DNA of 34,798 bases, from positions 1-34,798 of the IMG/VR virus record IMGVR_UViG_3300046167_000154. The stretch is one strand, 5' to 3'. Of the stretch, positions 7,046 through 15,869 are shown piece by piece. The notes beneath the pieces are model-generated. The model was not told the origin of the DNA, made no database searches, and saw nothing but the letters and a program-made list of their open reading frames with translations. The stretch's first letter is position 1. Every line of letters starts with the position of its first letter. This DNA is from a virus. Position numbers and translations under genes: made by a program.

Positions 7046-7400
7046 CACGTTTGAAGACGATGTCAGCAAAGTACTAAAGGAGTTTGACTATGAGCCTTTC
7101 ACTATCCCCTACACTATTTCTAGGTCTTATCGTCCTGATTTTGTCGATAGCAGCGGTTTATCTCTTGTTGAATGCAAAGGATATTTCAGAGACGGAGATA
7201 CGAAAAAATATACGAGCATCAGGGACTCACTCCCCGAAGGACAAGAGTTAGTCTTTGTTCTCATGCAACCGAACAAGAAGATTCGGAAGGGGGCTAAGAT
7301 GACTATGTCAGAATGGTGTGACAAAGAGGGAATTTTATGGTATACTATAGAGACACTACAGGAGTTGATTGACCATGTCGCTAACACTAGAGGAAGTTAA
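7011..7400 (+). CDS. Endonuclease I, Holliday junction resolvase, T7 gp3 type
   Basis: 129 residues (T7 gp3 has 149). Catalytic residues are visible in the family order: E15 in FEDD, D43 in RPDF, and E54/K56 in VECKG. The enzyme resolves branched DNA and helps degrade host DNA and debranch replicated concatemers before packaging. It starts inside the end of the exonuclease gene, so the two are probably coupled. Its 3' part contains a sigma-70-like promoter for the genes downstream. Confidence 0.9.
   Translation: MSRKSKKSRFRSTFEDDVSKVLKEFDYEPFTIPYTISRSYRPDFVDSSGLSLVECKGYFRDGDTKKYTSIRDSLPEGQELVFVLMQPNKKIRKGAKMTMSEWCDKEGILWYTIETLQELIDHVANTRGS
7318..7346 (+). promoter_or_regulatory. Sigma-70 promoter inside endonuclease I gene
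   Basis: GTGACA (7318-7323; five of six -35 bases) is separated by 17 bases from TATACT (7341-7346; five of six -10 bases). Transcription would start about 20 bases before the next gene's start codon. It would give separate expression of the small acidic protein, the DUF3310 protein and the ribonucleotide reductase. Confidence 0.6.
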
Positions 7401-7551
7401 GGAACGCCTCTTGAAAACCTTTGACCCGGACGACCTGCTGGAGGCCCTACAGATAACCTCAGAAGAGATGCTGGACAGGTTTGAGGACAAGCTAATCAAC
7501 AGACTAGATGTGTTTGAACAAGAGCTAGAGGAGGAAGAAAATGAGTATTGA
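7375..7551 (+). CDS. Small acidic helical phage protein
   Basis: 58 residues from the ATG at 7375, with GGAG ten bases upstream. An alternative TTG lies two codons earlier. The protein is strongly acidic and helical: LTLEEVKERLL, then FDPDDLLEALQITSEEMLDR, ending in a run of Glu. The same arrangement of a short acidic protein before DUF3310 occurs in other T7-like marine phages as far as I recall. The function is unknown. It overlaps the endonuclease I gene and the next gene. Confidence 0.7.
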   Translation: MSLTLEEVKERLLKTFDPDDLLEALQITSEEMLDRFEDKLINRLDVFEQELEEEENEY

Positions 7552-7819
7552 CGATGCGACTCCTGCAGAGTGGGACGGGATTTCTATACTGAAGAAGACG
7601 AAGAAGGTAGATCCTGTGGAGCAACCTGACCACTACAACAAAGGATCAATCGAAGCTATCGAAGCAATCAAAGCGTCCATGCCTGAACATGAGTTCAACG
7701 GTTATCTCAAGGGTAACGCACTAAAGTACCTCTGGCGCTATGACTACAAAGGTAAACCAGTAGAGGACCTACGGAAGTGTCGCTGGTACATCGAACGACT
7801 AATTAAGGAACTAAATTAA
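7541..7819 (+). CDS. DUF3310 protein (T7 gp1.7-related nucleotide kinase family)
   Basis: 92 residues. The DUF3310 pattern is clear: PDHYNKGSIEAIEAI, then FNGYLKGNALKYLWRYDYKG, then a DLRKCRWYIERL helix. T7 gp1.7, which contains this domain, is reported to be a nucleotide kinase, so a role in nucleotide supply fits the neighbour, a ribonucleotide reductase whose start overlaps this stop by one base (TAATG). This protein is half the size of T7 gp1.7, so kinase activity is uncertain. Confidence 0.8.
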   Translation: MSIDDATPAEWDGISILKKTKKVDPVEQPDHYNKGSIEAIEAIKASMPEHEFNGYLKGNALKYLWRYDYKGKPVEDLRKCRWYIERLIKELN

Positions 7820-9690
7820 TGGACGCATATCAACAGTACATACACAAGTCACGCTACGCTCGTTACCTGCCAGAGGAACAGCGGCGGGAGACTTGGGAAG
7901 AAACAATTGACCGCTACCTAAGCTTCTGGATTGAGAAGGATAAGCTAACACTAGAGCAGGCTAACGGTATCTTTGCAGACATCCATGACATGGGCGTTAT
8001 GCCTTCCATGCGAGCACTCATGACTGCTGGAGAAGCACTAGACCGTGACAATGTAGCTGGGTTTAACTGCTCCTACATGCCTATCGACCACCCTAAAGCA
8101 TTTGACGAAATGATGTACGTCCTTATGTGTGGCACTGGTGTGGGCTTTAGTGTGGAGCGTCAGTACGTAACAAAATTACCAGAAGTAGCAGAGGAATTCC
8201 ATGATACCGATACCGTTATACATGTCGCCGACAGCAAAATTGGATGGGCTAAAGCTTACCGGGAACTTGTTAGCTTGTTGTATTCAGGCCAACTTCCGAA
8301 ATGGGACGTGTCTGGAGTACGACTTGCAGGGGCAACCCTTAAGACCTTCGGAGGTAGAGCATCTGGTCCAGAACCTCTTGTCGATTTGTTCAACTTCACA
8401 GTCAGCGTCTTTCGGGAAGCTGCTGGACGTAAACTTAGCTCCATTGAGTGCCACGATATCTGCTGTAAGATTGCACAGATCGTCGTTGTCGGAGGTGTAC
8501 GCAGGTCCGCTCTCATCAGTCTGTCTAACCTCACTGACGATAGACTCCGACGATGCAAGTCAGGCCAATGGTGGCAAGATAATCCTCAACGGGGACTAGC
8601 GAACAACAGCGCGTGTTACACAGAGAAGCCAGACTTTGAGGCGTTTTTAAATGAGTGGAAAAGTTTATACGAGTCCCGCTCCGGAGAACGAGGAATGTTC
8701 TCTAGAGTCGCAAGTCAAAAGCAAGCTGCAAAGAACGAGCGACGAGATGCTACCTATGATTTTGGAACTAATCCATGCTCAGAGATCATCCTCAGGCCCT
8801 ACCAGTTCTGCAATCTATCGGAAGTTGTTGTCAGGGCAGGAGATACGTTGTCAGACCTTAAACGAAAAGTACGTGTTGCGGCTATCCTTGGGTCTCTTCA
8901 GGCTACGCTAACCGACTTCCGCTACTTACGTAAAGTATGGCAGAAGAACACAGAAGAAGAAGCACTGCTAGGTGTATCACTAACAGGCATCATGGACCAC
9001 GCCGTGTTGTCAGGGAGGGAAGATCGTGAGAAACTTAAAGATTGGCTCGTGGCTCTCAAAGAGGAGGCGATTAGTACTAATAAGGAATGGGCTACTAAGC
9101 TTGGTATTAATATTAGCACTGCCATCACTGCTGTTAAACCTTCCGGTACTGTTAGTCAGTTGGTTGATTCTGCTTCTGGCATCCACCCTAGATACTCAGA
9201 TCAATACATTAGACGAGTTAGAGCAGATGCAAGAGACCCGCTCTGTCAAGTCCTTGAGGCAGCAGGAGTGCCCGTAGAGGACGACGTAATGTCACCCACT
9301 ACCAAGGTATTCTCCTTCCCCATAAAGTCGCCTGAGGGGGCTGTGGTGGCCTCTGAGATGGGTGCTATGGAGCAACTTGAGCTTTGGGAGATCTATCAGG
9401 ACTTCTGGTGTGAACATAAGCCGTCAATGACGTGTTACTACCGTGACGATGAGTTCCTTGAGGTGGGTCAGTGGTTGTACAACAAGTTCGACAAGATCAG
9501 TGGCGTAAGCTTCCTGCCTTACTCTGAACATACGTACCAACAGGCTCCTTATGAACCTATTGATCTGGAGACGTTTGAGAAGTTGAAGGAGGAGTTTCCT
9601 GAGACCATCGACTGGAACATCTCTGAGAACTCTGACATGACTGAAGGGTCGCAACAGTTGGCTTGTACAGGAAACAACTGCGAGTTGTAA
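7819..9690 (+). CDS. nrdJ: Class II (adenosylcobalamin-dependent) ribonucleotide reductase, monomeric type
   Basis: 623 residues. It makes deoxynucleotides from ribonucleotides using vitamin B12. Family residues line up with the Lactobacillus leichmannii enzyme: C84 in FNCSYM; N318, C320 and E322 in TNPCSEI; C331 in FCNLSEV (the same 11-residue gap as C408-C419 in the reference enzyme). A KPSGTVSQL loop and a C-terminal shuttle pair C616/C621 in CTGNNC are also present. It is about 115 residues shorter than the reference. No small radical subunit is encoded, as expected for class II. It is the last large gene of the plus-strand arm. It requires a host that makes or imports cobalamin. Confidence 0.9.
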   Translation: MDAYQQYIHKSRYARYLPEEQRRETWEETIDRYLSFWIEKDKLTLEQANGIFADIHDMGVMPSMRALMTAGEALDRDNVAGFNCSYMPIDHPKAFDEMMYVLMCGTGVGFSVERQYVTKLPEVAEEFHDTDTVIHVADSKIGWAKAYRELVSLLYSGQLPKWDVSGVRLAGATLKTFGGRASGPEPLVDLFNFTVSVFREAAGRKLSSIECHDICCKIAQIVVVGGVRRSALISLSNLTDDRLRRCKSGQWWQDNPQRGLANNSACYTEKPDFEAFLNEWKSLYESRSGERGMFSRVASQKQAAKNERRDATYDFGTNPCSEIILRPYQFCNLSEVVVRAGDTLSDLKRKVRVAAILGSLQATLTDFRYLRKVWQKNTEEEALLGVSLTGIMDHAVLSGREDREKLKDWLVALKEEAISTNKEWATKLGINISTAITAVKPSGTVSQLVDSASGIHPRYSDQYIRRVRADARDPLCQVLEAAGVPVEDDVMSPTTKVFSFPIKSPEGAVVASEMGAMEQLELWEIYQDFWCEHKPSMTCYYRDDEFLEVGQWLYNKFDKISGVSFLPYSEHTYQQAPYEPIDLETFEKLKEEFPETIDWNISENSDMTEGSQQLACTGNNCEL

Positions 9691-9696
9691 ACAAAA

Positions 9697-9714
9697 GGGG
9701 GCCTTAGTGCCCCC
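9697..9714. terminator. Terminator hairpin, probably bidirectional
   Basis: GGGGGC (9697-9702) and GCCCCC (9709-9714) form a perfect 6-bp GC stem with a 6-base loop. On the minus strand it is followed by TTTTGTTT, a good T-tract, so it should stop late transcripts that pass 9866. On the plus strand it follows the reductase stop by six bases, with a weaker GTATTT tail. It separates the two converging arms. Confidence 0.75.
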
Positions 9715-9734
9715 GTATTTACTTAGGTTAGATT

Positions 9735-9869
9735 ATGAACATCAAACGTGACATTGAGATCCGCATTAGAGTACTTGAGAACAAACTACAAAGGTCTATA
9801 CCTGCTGCTCGCAACAACGAGATTAGAGGTGAGATCATGGGTCTGAAGTGGGTGCTAGAGCGTCTCTAG
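9735..9869 (+). CDS. 44-residue charged helical protein
   Basis: ATG at 9735, after the terminator hairpin. The product is one long amphipathic, basic helix pair (IKRDIEIRIRVLENKLQRS, then NNEIRGEIMGLKWVLERL). It is compact and coiled-coil-like, and I do not recognise it. Its TAG (9867-9869) overlaps the opposite-strand stop of the last late gene (9866-9868), so the converging arms overlap tail to tail by about four bases. No strong ribosome binding site is seen, so expression depends on read-through or weak initiation. Confidence 0.5.
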   Translation: MNIKRDIEIRIRVLENKLQRSIPAARNNEIRGEIMGLKWVLERL

Positions 9870-11494
9870 TCTTCCTCTTGTTGTCCTCTGGCTCCAACAC
9901 CAGCAGCCGTAGTCAACATACCAGCAGACCTTAGGCGCTCGCCTTTGACAACCTTAGGGTCTGCTTTTATACCTGCTATTTCTTTTACAAGTTCTTGATA
10001 GGACTGAGTCATTTCTTCCTTTGCAGGGACTTCAATTTTCCTAGCAAGCTTCATTGCGTCTTGACTAGCTGCGTTGAAGATCATAGGAGGCGTAGCGTTT
10101 ACAATTCGGTTGGGCAGCGCTTTTTCTACCGCCTTACCTACGACAGGTACATTCTCAAGGAAGTTGTTTTCGTCAGACACAACCGCTGTTACTCTTCCTC
10201 TAGGAGTTATTTTACCTACGTAGTTTACACCTCCTTCTGTAATTGCCGACCCTTCCATTGATCCAGTGAAGTAAAAACCGCCGTTCTCCTTAGCGTTAGC
10301 GAGTATTTCTTCGTCTGTTTTCCCCATCTTTGGGTGTAGTCTAAGCTTAGACTCGCTTTTGAATTTTTTAAGAATTTCTTCGTTACTGGCTGTCTTCTTG
10401 TTGGTAAAAATTTCAGAAAACTTACGAATCGGCCCTTTATGTACAAAGTCAAACGCATGGTTGCCTGTTTGATAAGTAGTAGGAGTTTTTACATTGATTA
10501 CTGGAGACGTTGCATCAGCAAACCGCTCTGTTTTTTCTCCTTTACCTACCTGCCAGACGTTACCCATATGTTCTTCAAAAAAGTCAAGGTCTTTTTGAGG
10601 CGTGTTGTTTCTAGCGCCAACTTGATTTACCAAGTCGGAGTAAACACCGGGACGGAAAGGAACAGTATCGGACATATAGCTTATTCGGTCTACTGTATCA
10701 AGCGCAGGGTCAACAGGCCCTTGTCGTCCACGTCGAACATTTGTTACAATGTTTTGCTGACCTTGTGAAATAGCCTTGGATAAGTCTCTTTGCGTACCAC
10801 CAGCCATCTCTTGTGCTACGTCTCTGGTTGTCGGATTGACGCCTGTGCTGTAGTAAAAGGCACGACTGTCGGGGTCCGTTAAATTAAATAAACCCTTTTT
10901 CGTACCTTCTCCAGCCCACTTAACAAAATCTTGTATTTTTGTTCGGCCTTTCATTACTTGTTCAGCGTTTTTAGCATCTTTAACTTCGTTTGCTATCATC
11001 GGACCAACTTTAGGTATTCTTCTGACCTTATTAGCAAACGCTTGTGGGTCCCTAGCTACGTAGTTATCCAGCCTATTAGGTTTGGCATCCTTTGGAATAT
11101 CAGTAGGCCCGTAGAAGTTAGGGATGTAATTCCTAGGAGAACTCAAGAACAACCCGGCGTTTTCCTGAGCCCTATTTAGGTTAGGAAGAGCCTCTTGTGT
11201 AATTTGAGCGCCCCTACGCATCATACCAAGACCACCTAAGGGAATGTAGCTGGCAGGAGTCAGTGCTTCTTCAGCAATAAAGTTAGCAGGGGCCATAGCG
11301 TCAACTGTGGTTGTTTCTACAGGACCAAAAGCATTAGGACCTCCTCTCATTCGTTCTACGCGAACAGGAGCAGTTCCAAAGGGTTTCTCAACAACAGGAT
11401 TGACCACAGCAGAAGCAGCTTGTTTTCTGTACTGTCGTGCCTTAGGTCCTACCCTAGAAGCCGCTTTACGTAGCTCTAAGTAATCATTGCTCAT
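9866..11494 (-). CDS. Probable internal virion / ejection protein, 542 residues
   Basis: Last gene of the late operon. It begins MSNDYLELRKAASRVG and is basic at the N-terminus. A Pro/Ala-rich stretch (ALTPASYIPLGGLGMM) follows, then a mixed alpha/beta body and an Ala/Gly-rich end (RSAGMLTTAAGVGARGQQEED). No catalytic motif is certain; the segment NGGFYFTGSMEGSAITEGGVNYVG is distinctive, but I cannot name its fold. Large proteins encoded next to tail tubular genes in podoviruses are usually ejected into the cell. The start overlaps the upstream gene by 11 bases, so they are coupled. Confidence 0.65.
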   Translation of the reverse strand: MSNDYLELRKAASRVGPKARQYRKQAASAVVNPVVEKPFGTAPVRVERMRGGPNAFGPVETTTVDAMAPANFIAEEALTPASYIPLGGLGMMRRGAQITQEALPNLNRAQENAGLFLSSPRNYIPNFYGPTDIPKDAKPNRLDNYVARDPQAFANKVRRIPKVGPMIANEVKDAKNAEQVMKGRTKIQDFVKWAGEGTKKGLFNLTDPDSRAFYYSTGVNPTTRDVAQEMAGGTQRDLSKAISQGQQNIVTNVRRGRQGPVDPALDTVDRISYMSDTVPFRPGVYSDLVNQVGARNNTPQKDLDFFEEHMGNVWQVGKGEKTERFADATSPVINVKTPTTYQTGNHAFDFVHKGPIRKFSEIFTNKKTASNEEILKKFKSESKLRLHPKMGKTDEEILANAKENGGFYFTGSMEGSAITEGGVNYVGKITPRGRVTAVVSDENNFLENVPVVGKAVEKALPNRIVNATPPMIFNAASQDAMKLARKIEVPAKEEMTQSYQELVKEIAGIKADPKVVKGERLRSAGMLTTAAGVGARGQQEED

Positions 11495-13091
11495 TCTCAG
11501 GCTCCTGATTCACTTCATTCAGCATCTGCGCCAGCATTACCTTGTCAGCACGAAGGGTTGCCATAGTCTCTGCGGTCACGTTAGCGCCTTGGATCATTTT
11601 GTCAGTAGACTTAATCAACTCCCGAAGAATCTCCGCACGTCTACGCTTACGTGACAACCGGGCAAGACCTACGCCTACTCCAGTTCCTGCGGCAACAGCA
11701 GCAACTACGGGCATACCACCGACCGCAGCAGTACCAGCAGCAGCAGTAGCACCAAGGGCCAACGGTGTAGTAGGGAAGCGGAGACCAGAGAAGTCTTCGA
11801 TACCTTTGACCGTACGTCCCAACATGGTCTGGTTTATGGCCTTACCTGCCTTGACATCCAGTAGATTCTTAGCTCTGAACAACATAGCCATACCGTTGAT
11901 AAGACGATAGGCTTCGTCATCTGGCATCAACTTAAGGAATGCTTGGTTCAGCTCGTCCCTTACGTACTTACCTGCTACTTCTTTTGCACTAGCTAAGTCA
12001 GGGTTCTCAAGACCTGCTGTGGGCTTCTTACGGAAAATCTGCTTGTCCAACTGACGACGCACCTCTAGGATGTCTCTGGCAGTGATCTTGCCACCTTTGG
12101 ACGCCTTTTCGTTGAGTCTCTTGACAGCCGTGTCGATCAACAGGTCTACCTTCTTCTGTGCGTCAGGCATTAACTCAACGTAGTCATCAAGGTCATGGAA
12201 GCCAGCCTTGAGTTCTTCCAGAGTGCTAGACAGGTCAGCTACGTCGGTCTTAGGGTTCTTAGACCGCTTGATGTACGACTGTAGGTCTGCCTCATGTTTC
12301 GCCAGTTGTCCGTCTACAACCTTAGCGTTTACAGCGGGGTTTCGGTCACCTTTGTACTCAGGGAGTTTTGCCAAGTAGTCAATCACGTTGTCTTCGGAAG
12401 GCGACGGTACGTACACGTTACGGTTCATGGCTCCTGTAGGCTCTACAGTTCCCGGAGCTTTGACGTAGTCTTCAGGTAGTAGACTATCTGCTACTGCCTT
12501 ACGCTCTTCCTCTAGGACAGCCTGTGTTGCTCTTCCTGAGGCCATACGTACTGAAGCACTAGGTCTAGGGATGGACGGGAGTGCCATCTTAGGCCCAGCA
12601 CCAGCAATGTTGAGGAGGGCTTCAGCAGTAGTAGCCTCCTCTGGGTATGCCTGTGCTAACTCACCGACCTTCTCCATTCCACGCTGAAGCATAGAACCTT
12701 CGTACGCCTCTGAGACACCACGTTGGACAGCCTCAGGAGTGTACCTACGGTAGGCTTCTCCTGCTACTTCTCCTAGCGTCTCTCCAGCGGCCCCAACACC
12801 AGCAGCAAGCGTAGTGCCTACTCTGAACTTACCGGGCAGTCTTTCGACATCCCCAGCAAGAGTACTTCTATAACGCTCACGGGTCTCTTGAAAACGCTCT
12901 GGTGTTTCCCTAATCATCTCTCGCATACTCTCAGGTTCACGAGGGCGTGGAGGGGTTACAGTAAATGTTTCTCCCTCAACAATACCAATGACTTCTCCTG
13001 TCTGTTTGTTAGTGGCAGTCTTGAGCGGCAACCATTGTTCACCGTCCCAGTATATTTTCTGTCCTGTCTGTGGATTAGTCGCTGTCTTCAT
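11484..13091 (-). CDS. Probable internal virion protein with N-terminal TG/W repeats, 535 residues
   Basis: The N-terminus holds two related ~23-residue units starting KTATNPQTGQ and KTATNKQTGE, the first with a WDGEQWLPL core. This short motif occurs at the N-terminus of large podoviral virion proteins. Long charged helices follow (ERFQETRERYRSTL; DILEVRRQLDKQIF). A strongly hydrophobic Ala/Gly/Val segment near residues 445-475 (LGATAAAGTAAVGG, PVVAAVAAGTGVGVG) is flanked by RLSRKRRR and could insert in the membrane during DNA ejection. No lytic transglycosylase motif is seen. Confidence 0.65.
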   Translation of the reverse strand: MKTATNPQTGQKIYWDGEQWLPLKTATNKQTGEVIGIVEGETFTVTPPRPREPESMREMIRETPERFQETRERYRSTLAGDVERLPGKFRVGTTLAAGVGAAGETLGEVAGEAYRRYTPEAVQRGVSEAYEGSMLQRGMEKVGELAQAYPEEATTAEALLNIAGAGPKMALPSIPRPSASVRMASGRATQAVLEEERKAVADSLLPEDYVKAPGTVEPTGAMNRNVYVPSPSEDNVIDYLAKLPEYKGDRNPAVNAKVVDGQLAKHEADLQSYIKRSKNPKTDVADLSSTLEELKAGFHDLDDYVELMPDAQKKVDLLIDTAVKRLNEKASKGGKITARDILEVRRQLDKQIFRKKPTAGLENPDLASAKEVAGKYVRDELNQAFLKLMPDDEAYRLINGMAMLFRAKNLLDVKAGKAINQTMLGRTVKGIEDFSGLRFPTTPLALGATAAAGTAAVGGMPVVAAVAAGTGVGVGLARLSRKRRRAEILRELIKSTDKMIQGANVTAETMATLRADKVMLAQMLNEVNQEPENEQ

Positions 13092-13093
13092 GT

Positions 13094-14356
13094 TTATTCG
13101 TCCAATACAAAGCCGGGTTCTAGTAGTAGTTCTGCTTCTTGAGGCTCCTCTGGCATGGTTATAGGCATAAACGAAGTCATATTGTTTTCACCAAGGCGTT
13201 TTGCAGTGGCAGAACGTACCCTATTAAATCTTTCAAGAGTATCAACCATAGCTTTTCTGCGAATTTTTAACAAATTAAGCAAGGATTGTTGTTGCCCTTT
13301 AATGTCAGCAGCAGCAATCAATTGGGCGTATTCTCTATCCGCGTCTGATAATCCAGTACCTGAACCAAAGTCTTTAATTTGTTCAGCAACTATCTTACCT
13401 GCTTCTGAAATAAAGGTTTCAGCATTTGTAACAGCAGGGTCATAAGGCAAGCCAATGAGTTCACCAAAGCGTCTGAGGTTTAGCTCTACGTTAGCCGCAA
13501 GACCCGTAGGCATACCGCCTTCTAAACGGGAAGTCTGTCTGTCGATCAACTCAACCATGTCACGAGCGTTTTGAGCTTTTTCATTAAACTCAACAAACTC
13601 TTTAACATTAGCTTTTGCCATCTCTTCGGCACCGACTTGTTGGCTCGTGTCTACAATCTGCTGTACGACATTTGGAGCCTTGCGTACCAACCCTAGCTCA
13701 CTGGCCTTAACGTAAGAGTTAGTCTGGTCATTGTAGACTAAACCAAAGTCGTTGACGTTGACGGCCTGAATTTTACCCTCTGAGTCCTGCCAAGCCTCTA
13801 GCTTACCAGTGCGTCCCTTCAACAGGTCGTCTGCTTCTTCAGCCGAAAGAGTACCCATAGCCGTAATCTGAGCTGGACTAAACCCAGCCATCTTTAGTCG
13901 TGCCTTGATGACCTGTGGGTTGTCCAGAGGCAGTTGCTCAATCTGAAACTCTCGTACGTCCTTGCTGATAGCCCGTAGCTCGTCCATGTCCGTAGTAGAC
14001 CGTGCAGTCGCTGCTTGGTCCGTAAGGCCTGCTGCTTCTGCTGCTACTGCTACTTGCTCTTGGAAAGCACTTAGTTGGGTTTGTGCTGCGGCCTGCGCTT
14101 GTAGTTTACGTGCTGCTTCTTCGTACTTTACAGCATTAGGAATGTCACCCTGTTGTCGGTAAAACTGAGCTAACTGAAGCAACCCTTCGGGCGAGCTAGT
14201 GTTAATTTGAGACAGTTGTTGTTTTTCTTGTTGCTGCCGTTGTTGCAAAGCCCTCATCTGAGGAGCTTGACCAACACCACGAGCAGCAGTAAACAAACCC
14301 TCCTGATAAGAAGGCTGTAACAGACCTTGTAAAAATGCTTGTGAAAACTTAGCCAT
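13094..14356 (-). CDS. Probable internal virion protein, Gln/Ala-rich, 420 residues
   Basis: Opens with MAKFSQAFLQGLLQPSYQE. It then has a Gln-rich coiled-coil region (RALQQRQQQEKQQLSQ; ARKLQAQAAAQTQLSAFQEQ), TPR-like spacing at residues 55-90 (LLQLAQFYRQQGDIPNAVKYEE), a middle beta segment and a helical C-terminal third, ending LLLEPGFVLDE. The pattern matches ejection proteins placed after tail tubular genes in marine podoviruses. The exact function is unknown. Its stop is two bases before the start of the next gene downstream. Confidence 0.65.
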   Translation of the reverse strand: MAKFSQAFLQGLLQPSYQEGLFTAARGVGQAPQMRALQQRQQQEKQQLSQINTSSPEGLLQLAQFYRQQGDIPNAVKYEEAARKLQAQAAAQTQLSAFQEQVAVAAEAAGLTDQAATARSTTDMDELRAISKDVREFQIEQLPLDNPQVIKARLKMAGFSPAQITAMGTLSAEEADDLLKGRTGKLEAWQDSEGKIQAVNVNDFGLVYNDQTNSYVKASELGLVRKAPNVVQQIVDTSQQVGAEEMAKANVKEFVEFNEKAQNARDMVELIDRQTSRLEGGMPTGLAANVELNLRRFGELIGLPYDPAVTNAETFISEAGKIVAEQIKDFGSGTGLSDADREYAQLIAAADIKGQQQSLLNLLKIRRKAMVDTLERFNRVRSATAKRLGENNMTSFMPITMPEEPQEAELLLEPGFVLDE

Positions 14357-14367
14357 GATAGCCCTCG

Positions 14368-15006
14368 TTAATCAAATGGATTTAAAGTTTTAAAGATGTT
14401 GCCAAGCCCTTCGCCAACGTCACCAAATAAACCACCTAAGTCAAAACCGCCAGCATTAATAACAGTACCGTCTTTGGCAAGTGCTGGTGTAAACAAACCA
14501 GCAAGTACGTTAGAGCCTATACCGCCTAACAGGTTAGCTCGTGCTTGCTCTGCCAACAGTCTAGACTCCAGACCAGACATAGCAGTCTCACCAAAGAGTC
14601 CTGTACCGTACAACTGAGCTTGTTGCTGTAGCTCTGCCATGCGCTGTGCTGGTTGTGCTGCTGCTAACAACTGTGTTTGTGGTAGGTAGCTTGCACCAAG
14701 GAACTGTTGTCCTAATCCTGCTTGCTGTGCTTGCTCTGCCTGAGCCTGTTGCATAGCCCCTAGCATAGCTCTGTTACGAGCTTCTTCTTGCGCTGTAGCC
14801 ATAGCCAGCATTTCAGGAGTAGCACCGCCGTAAGCAGCAGAGCTAACACCAAGCCTACCTTGTGCCGCTAGACGCTCTTCTAAGGCAAGACGTTGACGTT
14901 CTTCTTCAGGCCGCTGTGCTGCCCTCATACGCTCGAATATGGCTTGCTCACGAGCTTGAGTAGGCTGTACTGCTTGACCAAAGAAACCACCTGCACCGCC
15001 AAACAA
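14368..15006 (-). CDS. C-terminal fragment of frameshifted internal virion protein
   Basis: 212 residues, formally starting at a TTG with no clear ribosome binding site. It is very rich in Ala and Gln (REQAIFERMRAAQRPEEERQ; QQAQAEQAQQAGLGQQFLG), with a Gly-rich end (GGFDLGGLFGDVGEGLGNIF). The frame is continuous with the upstream fragment if one extra base at about 15013 is ignored: the join then reads EQAMQQQLFGGAGGFFGQ. I therefore take it as the C-terminal part of one ~495-residue protein. A genuine overlapping gene is the alternative. Confidence 0.55.
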   Translation of the reverse strand: MFGGAGGFFGQAVQPTQAREQAIFERMRAAQRPEEERQRLALEERLAAQGRLGVSSAAYGGATPEMLAMATAQEEARNRAMLGAMQQAQAEQAQQAGLGQQFLGASYLPQTQLLAAAQPAQRMAELQQQAQLYGTGLFGETAMSGLESRLLAEQARANLLGGIGSNVLAGLFTPALAKDGTVINAGGFDLGGLFGDVGEGLGNIFKTLNPFD

Positions 15007-15856
15007 CTGTTGCTTGCATAGCTTGCTCTTGAGGTGATAGTGTCATACCTACTTCAAGACCGCCTGTGGTGGGCTGTGCGGTAGGTCTTTCTGGTTGGGC
15101 AAGACCTAACAAATCTGGGAATCGCTCCATTTGTTGTTGCCTCTCTAAACCCTCGTAATACTGTTGGGAGCCGGGAGTAGCGTCGTAATAATCTTTTAGC
15201 TGTCTTCTGTACTGATTAAGAGAACTGCTTCCAGACATTTGCCTGCCAGTTACTGGATCTGTAAACTGAACTATGTCTGCAGTTTGAATCATAGGCATTT
15301 CAGGTCTAGCAGACATTCCGGGAGGAGGAGCAAACTGAGAAGAAGATCCACTGCTCCCAAGTAAATCTAATAATCTTCCTCTAGCCTCGGTCGGGCTTAA
15401 TTGTCCGGGTTGTGGCATTTGACCGGGGAGTTGCATATCTATTTGGCTAACTAACTGGTCAATGTTTGGAGGCAACGCCATTGATGGCTGACCTACAGGC
15501 TGTGGCATAGGCTGTCCCATGCTAGGCTGACCACCCATACGCGCAGTAAACATAGCACCTGTAGGAGTAGTCACCGTAAACGGTTTAAACTGTGACTCAG
15601 CTTGGCCGCGTTCAGCAATTTCCATAGCTCCGGGAACACGTACACCACCTACGGTTGTACCTAATATAGACTGCTCACCAATATCGCTTAGTCTGTCATA
15701 AGCCTCGTTTGTTAGTAGACCACCCACAACAGCCGGAAGTGCTGGAGAAACCGCAGATCCTATTTGTTGCAAGCCTCCATAAATATCATCAAAAAATTCA
15801 CTTATTGTTCCTAAGCCACTTTGCTGTGAACTTGGAATTAGTGTTGGGCCAGCCAT
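14948..15856 (-). CDS. N-terminal part of internal virion protein (frame slip near its end)
   Basis: 302 residues as read, but the last 20 (TVVWRCRWFLWSSSTAYSSS) are unlike the rest and arise from reading out of frame. The N-terminus has a hydrophobic helix (SPALPAVVGGLLT). A Pro/Gln/Met-rich low-complexity stretch follows (GQPSMGQPMPQPVGQPSMAL), then a charged Tyr-rich region. It lies directly after tail tubular B in the late operon, so a virion or ejection role is likely. The real protein probably continues into the fragment ending at 14368. Confidence 0.6.
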   Translation of the reverse strand: MAGPTLIPSSQQSGLGTISEFFDDIYGGLQQIGSAVSPALPAVVGGLLTNEAYDRLSDIGEQSILGTTVGGVRVPGAMEIAERGQAESQFKPFTVTTPTGAMFTARMGGQPSMGQPMPQPVGQPSMALPPNIDQLVSQIDMQLPGQMPQPGQLSPTEARGRLLDLLGSSGSSSQFAPPPGMSARPEMPMIQTADIVQFTDPVTGRQMSGSSSLNQYRRQLKDYYDATPGSQQYYEGLERQQQMERFPDLLGLAQPERPTAQPTTGGLEVGMTLSPQEQAMQATVVWRCRWFLWSSSTAYSSS

Positions 15857-15869
15857 AATTATCTCCCGA

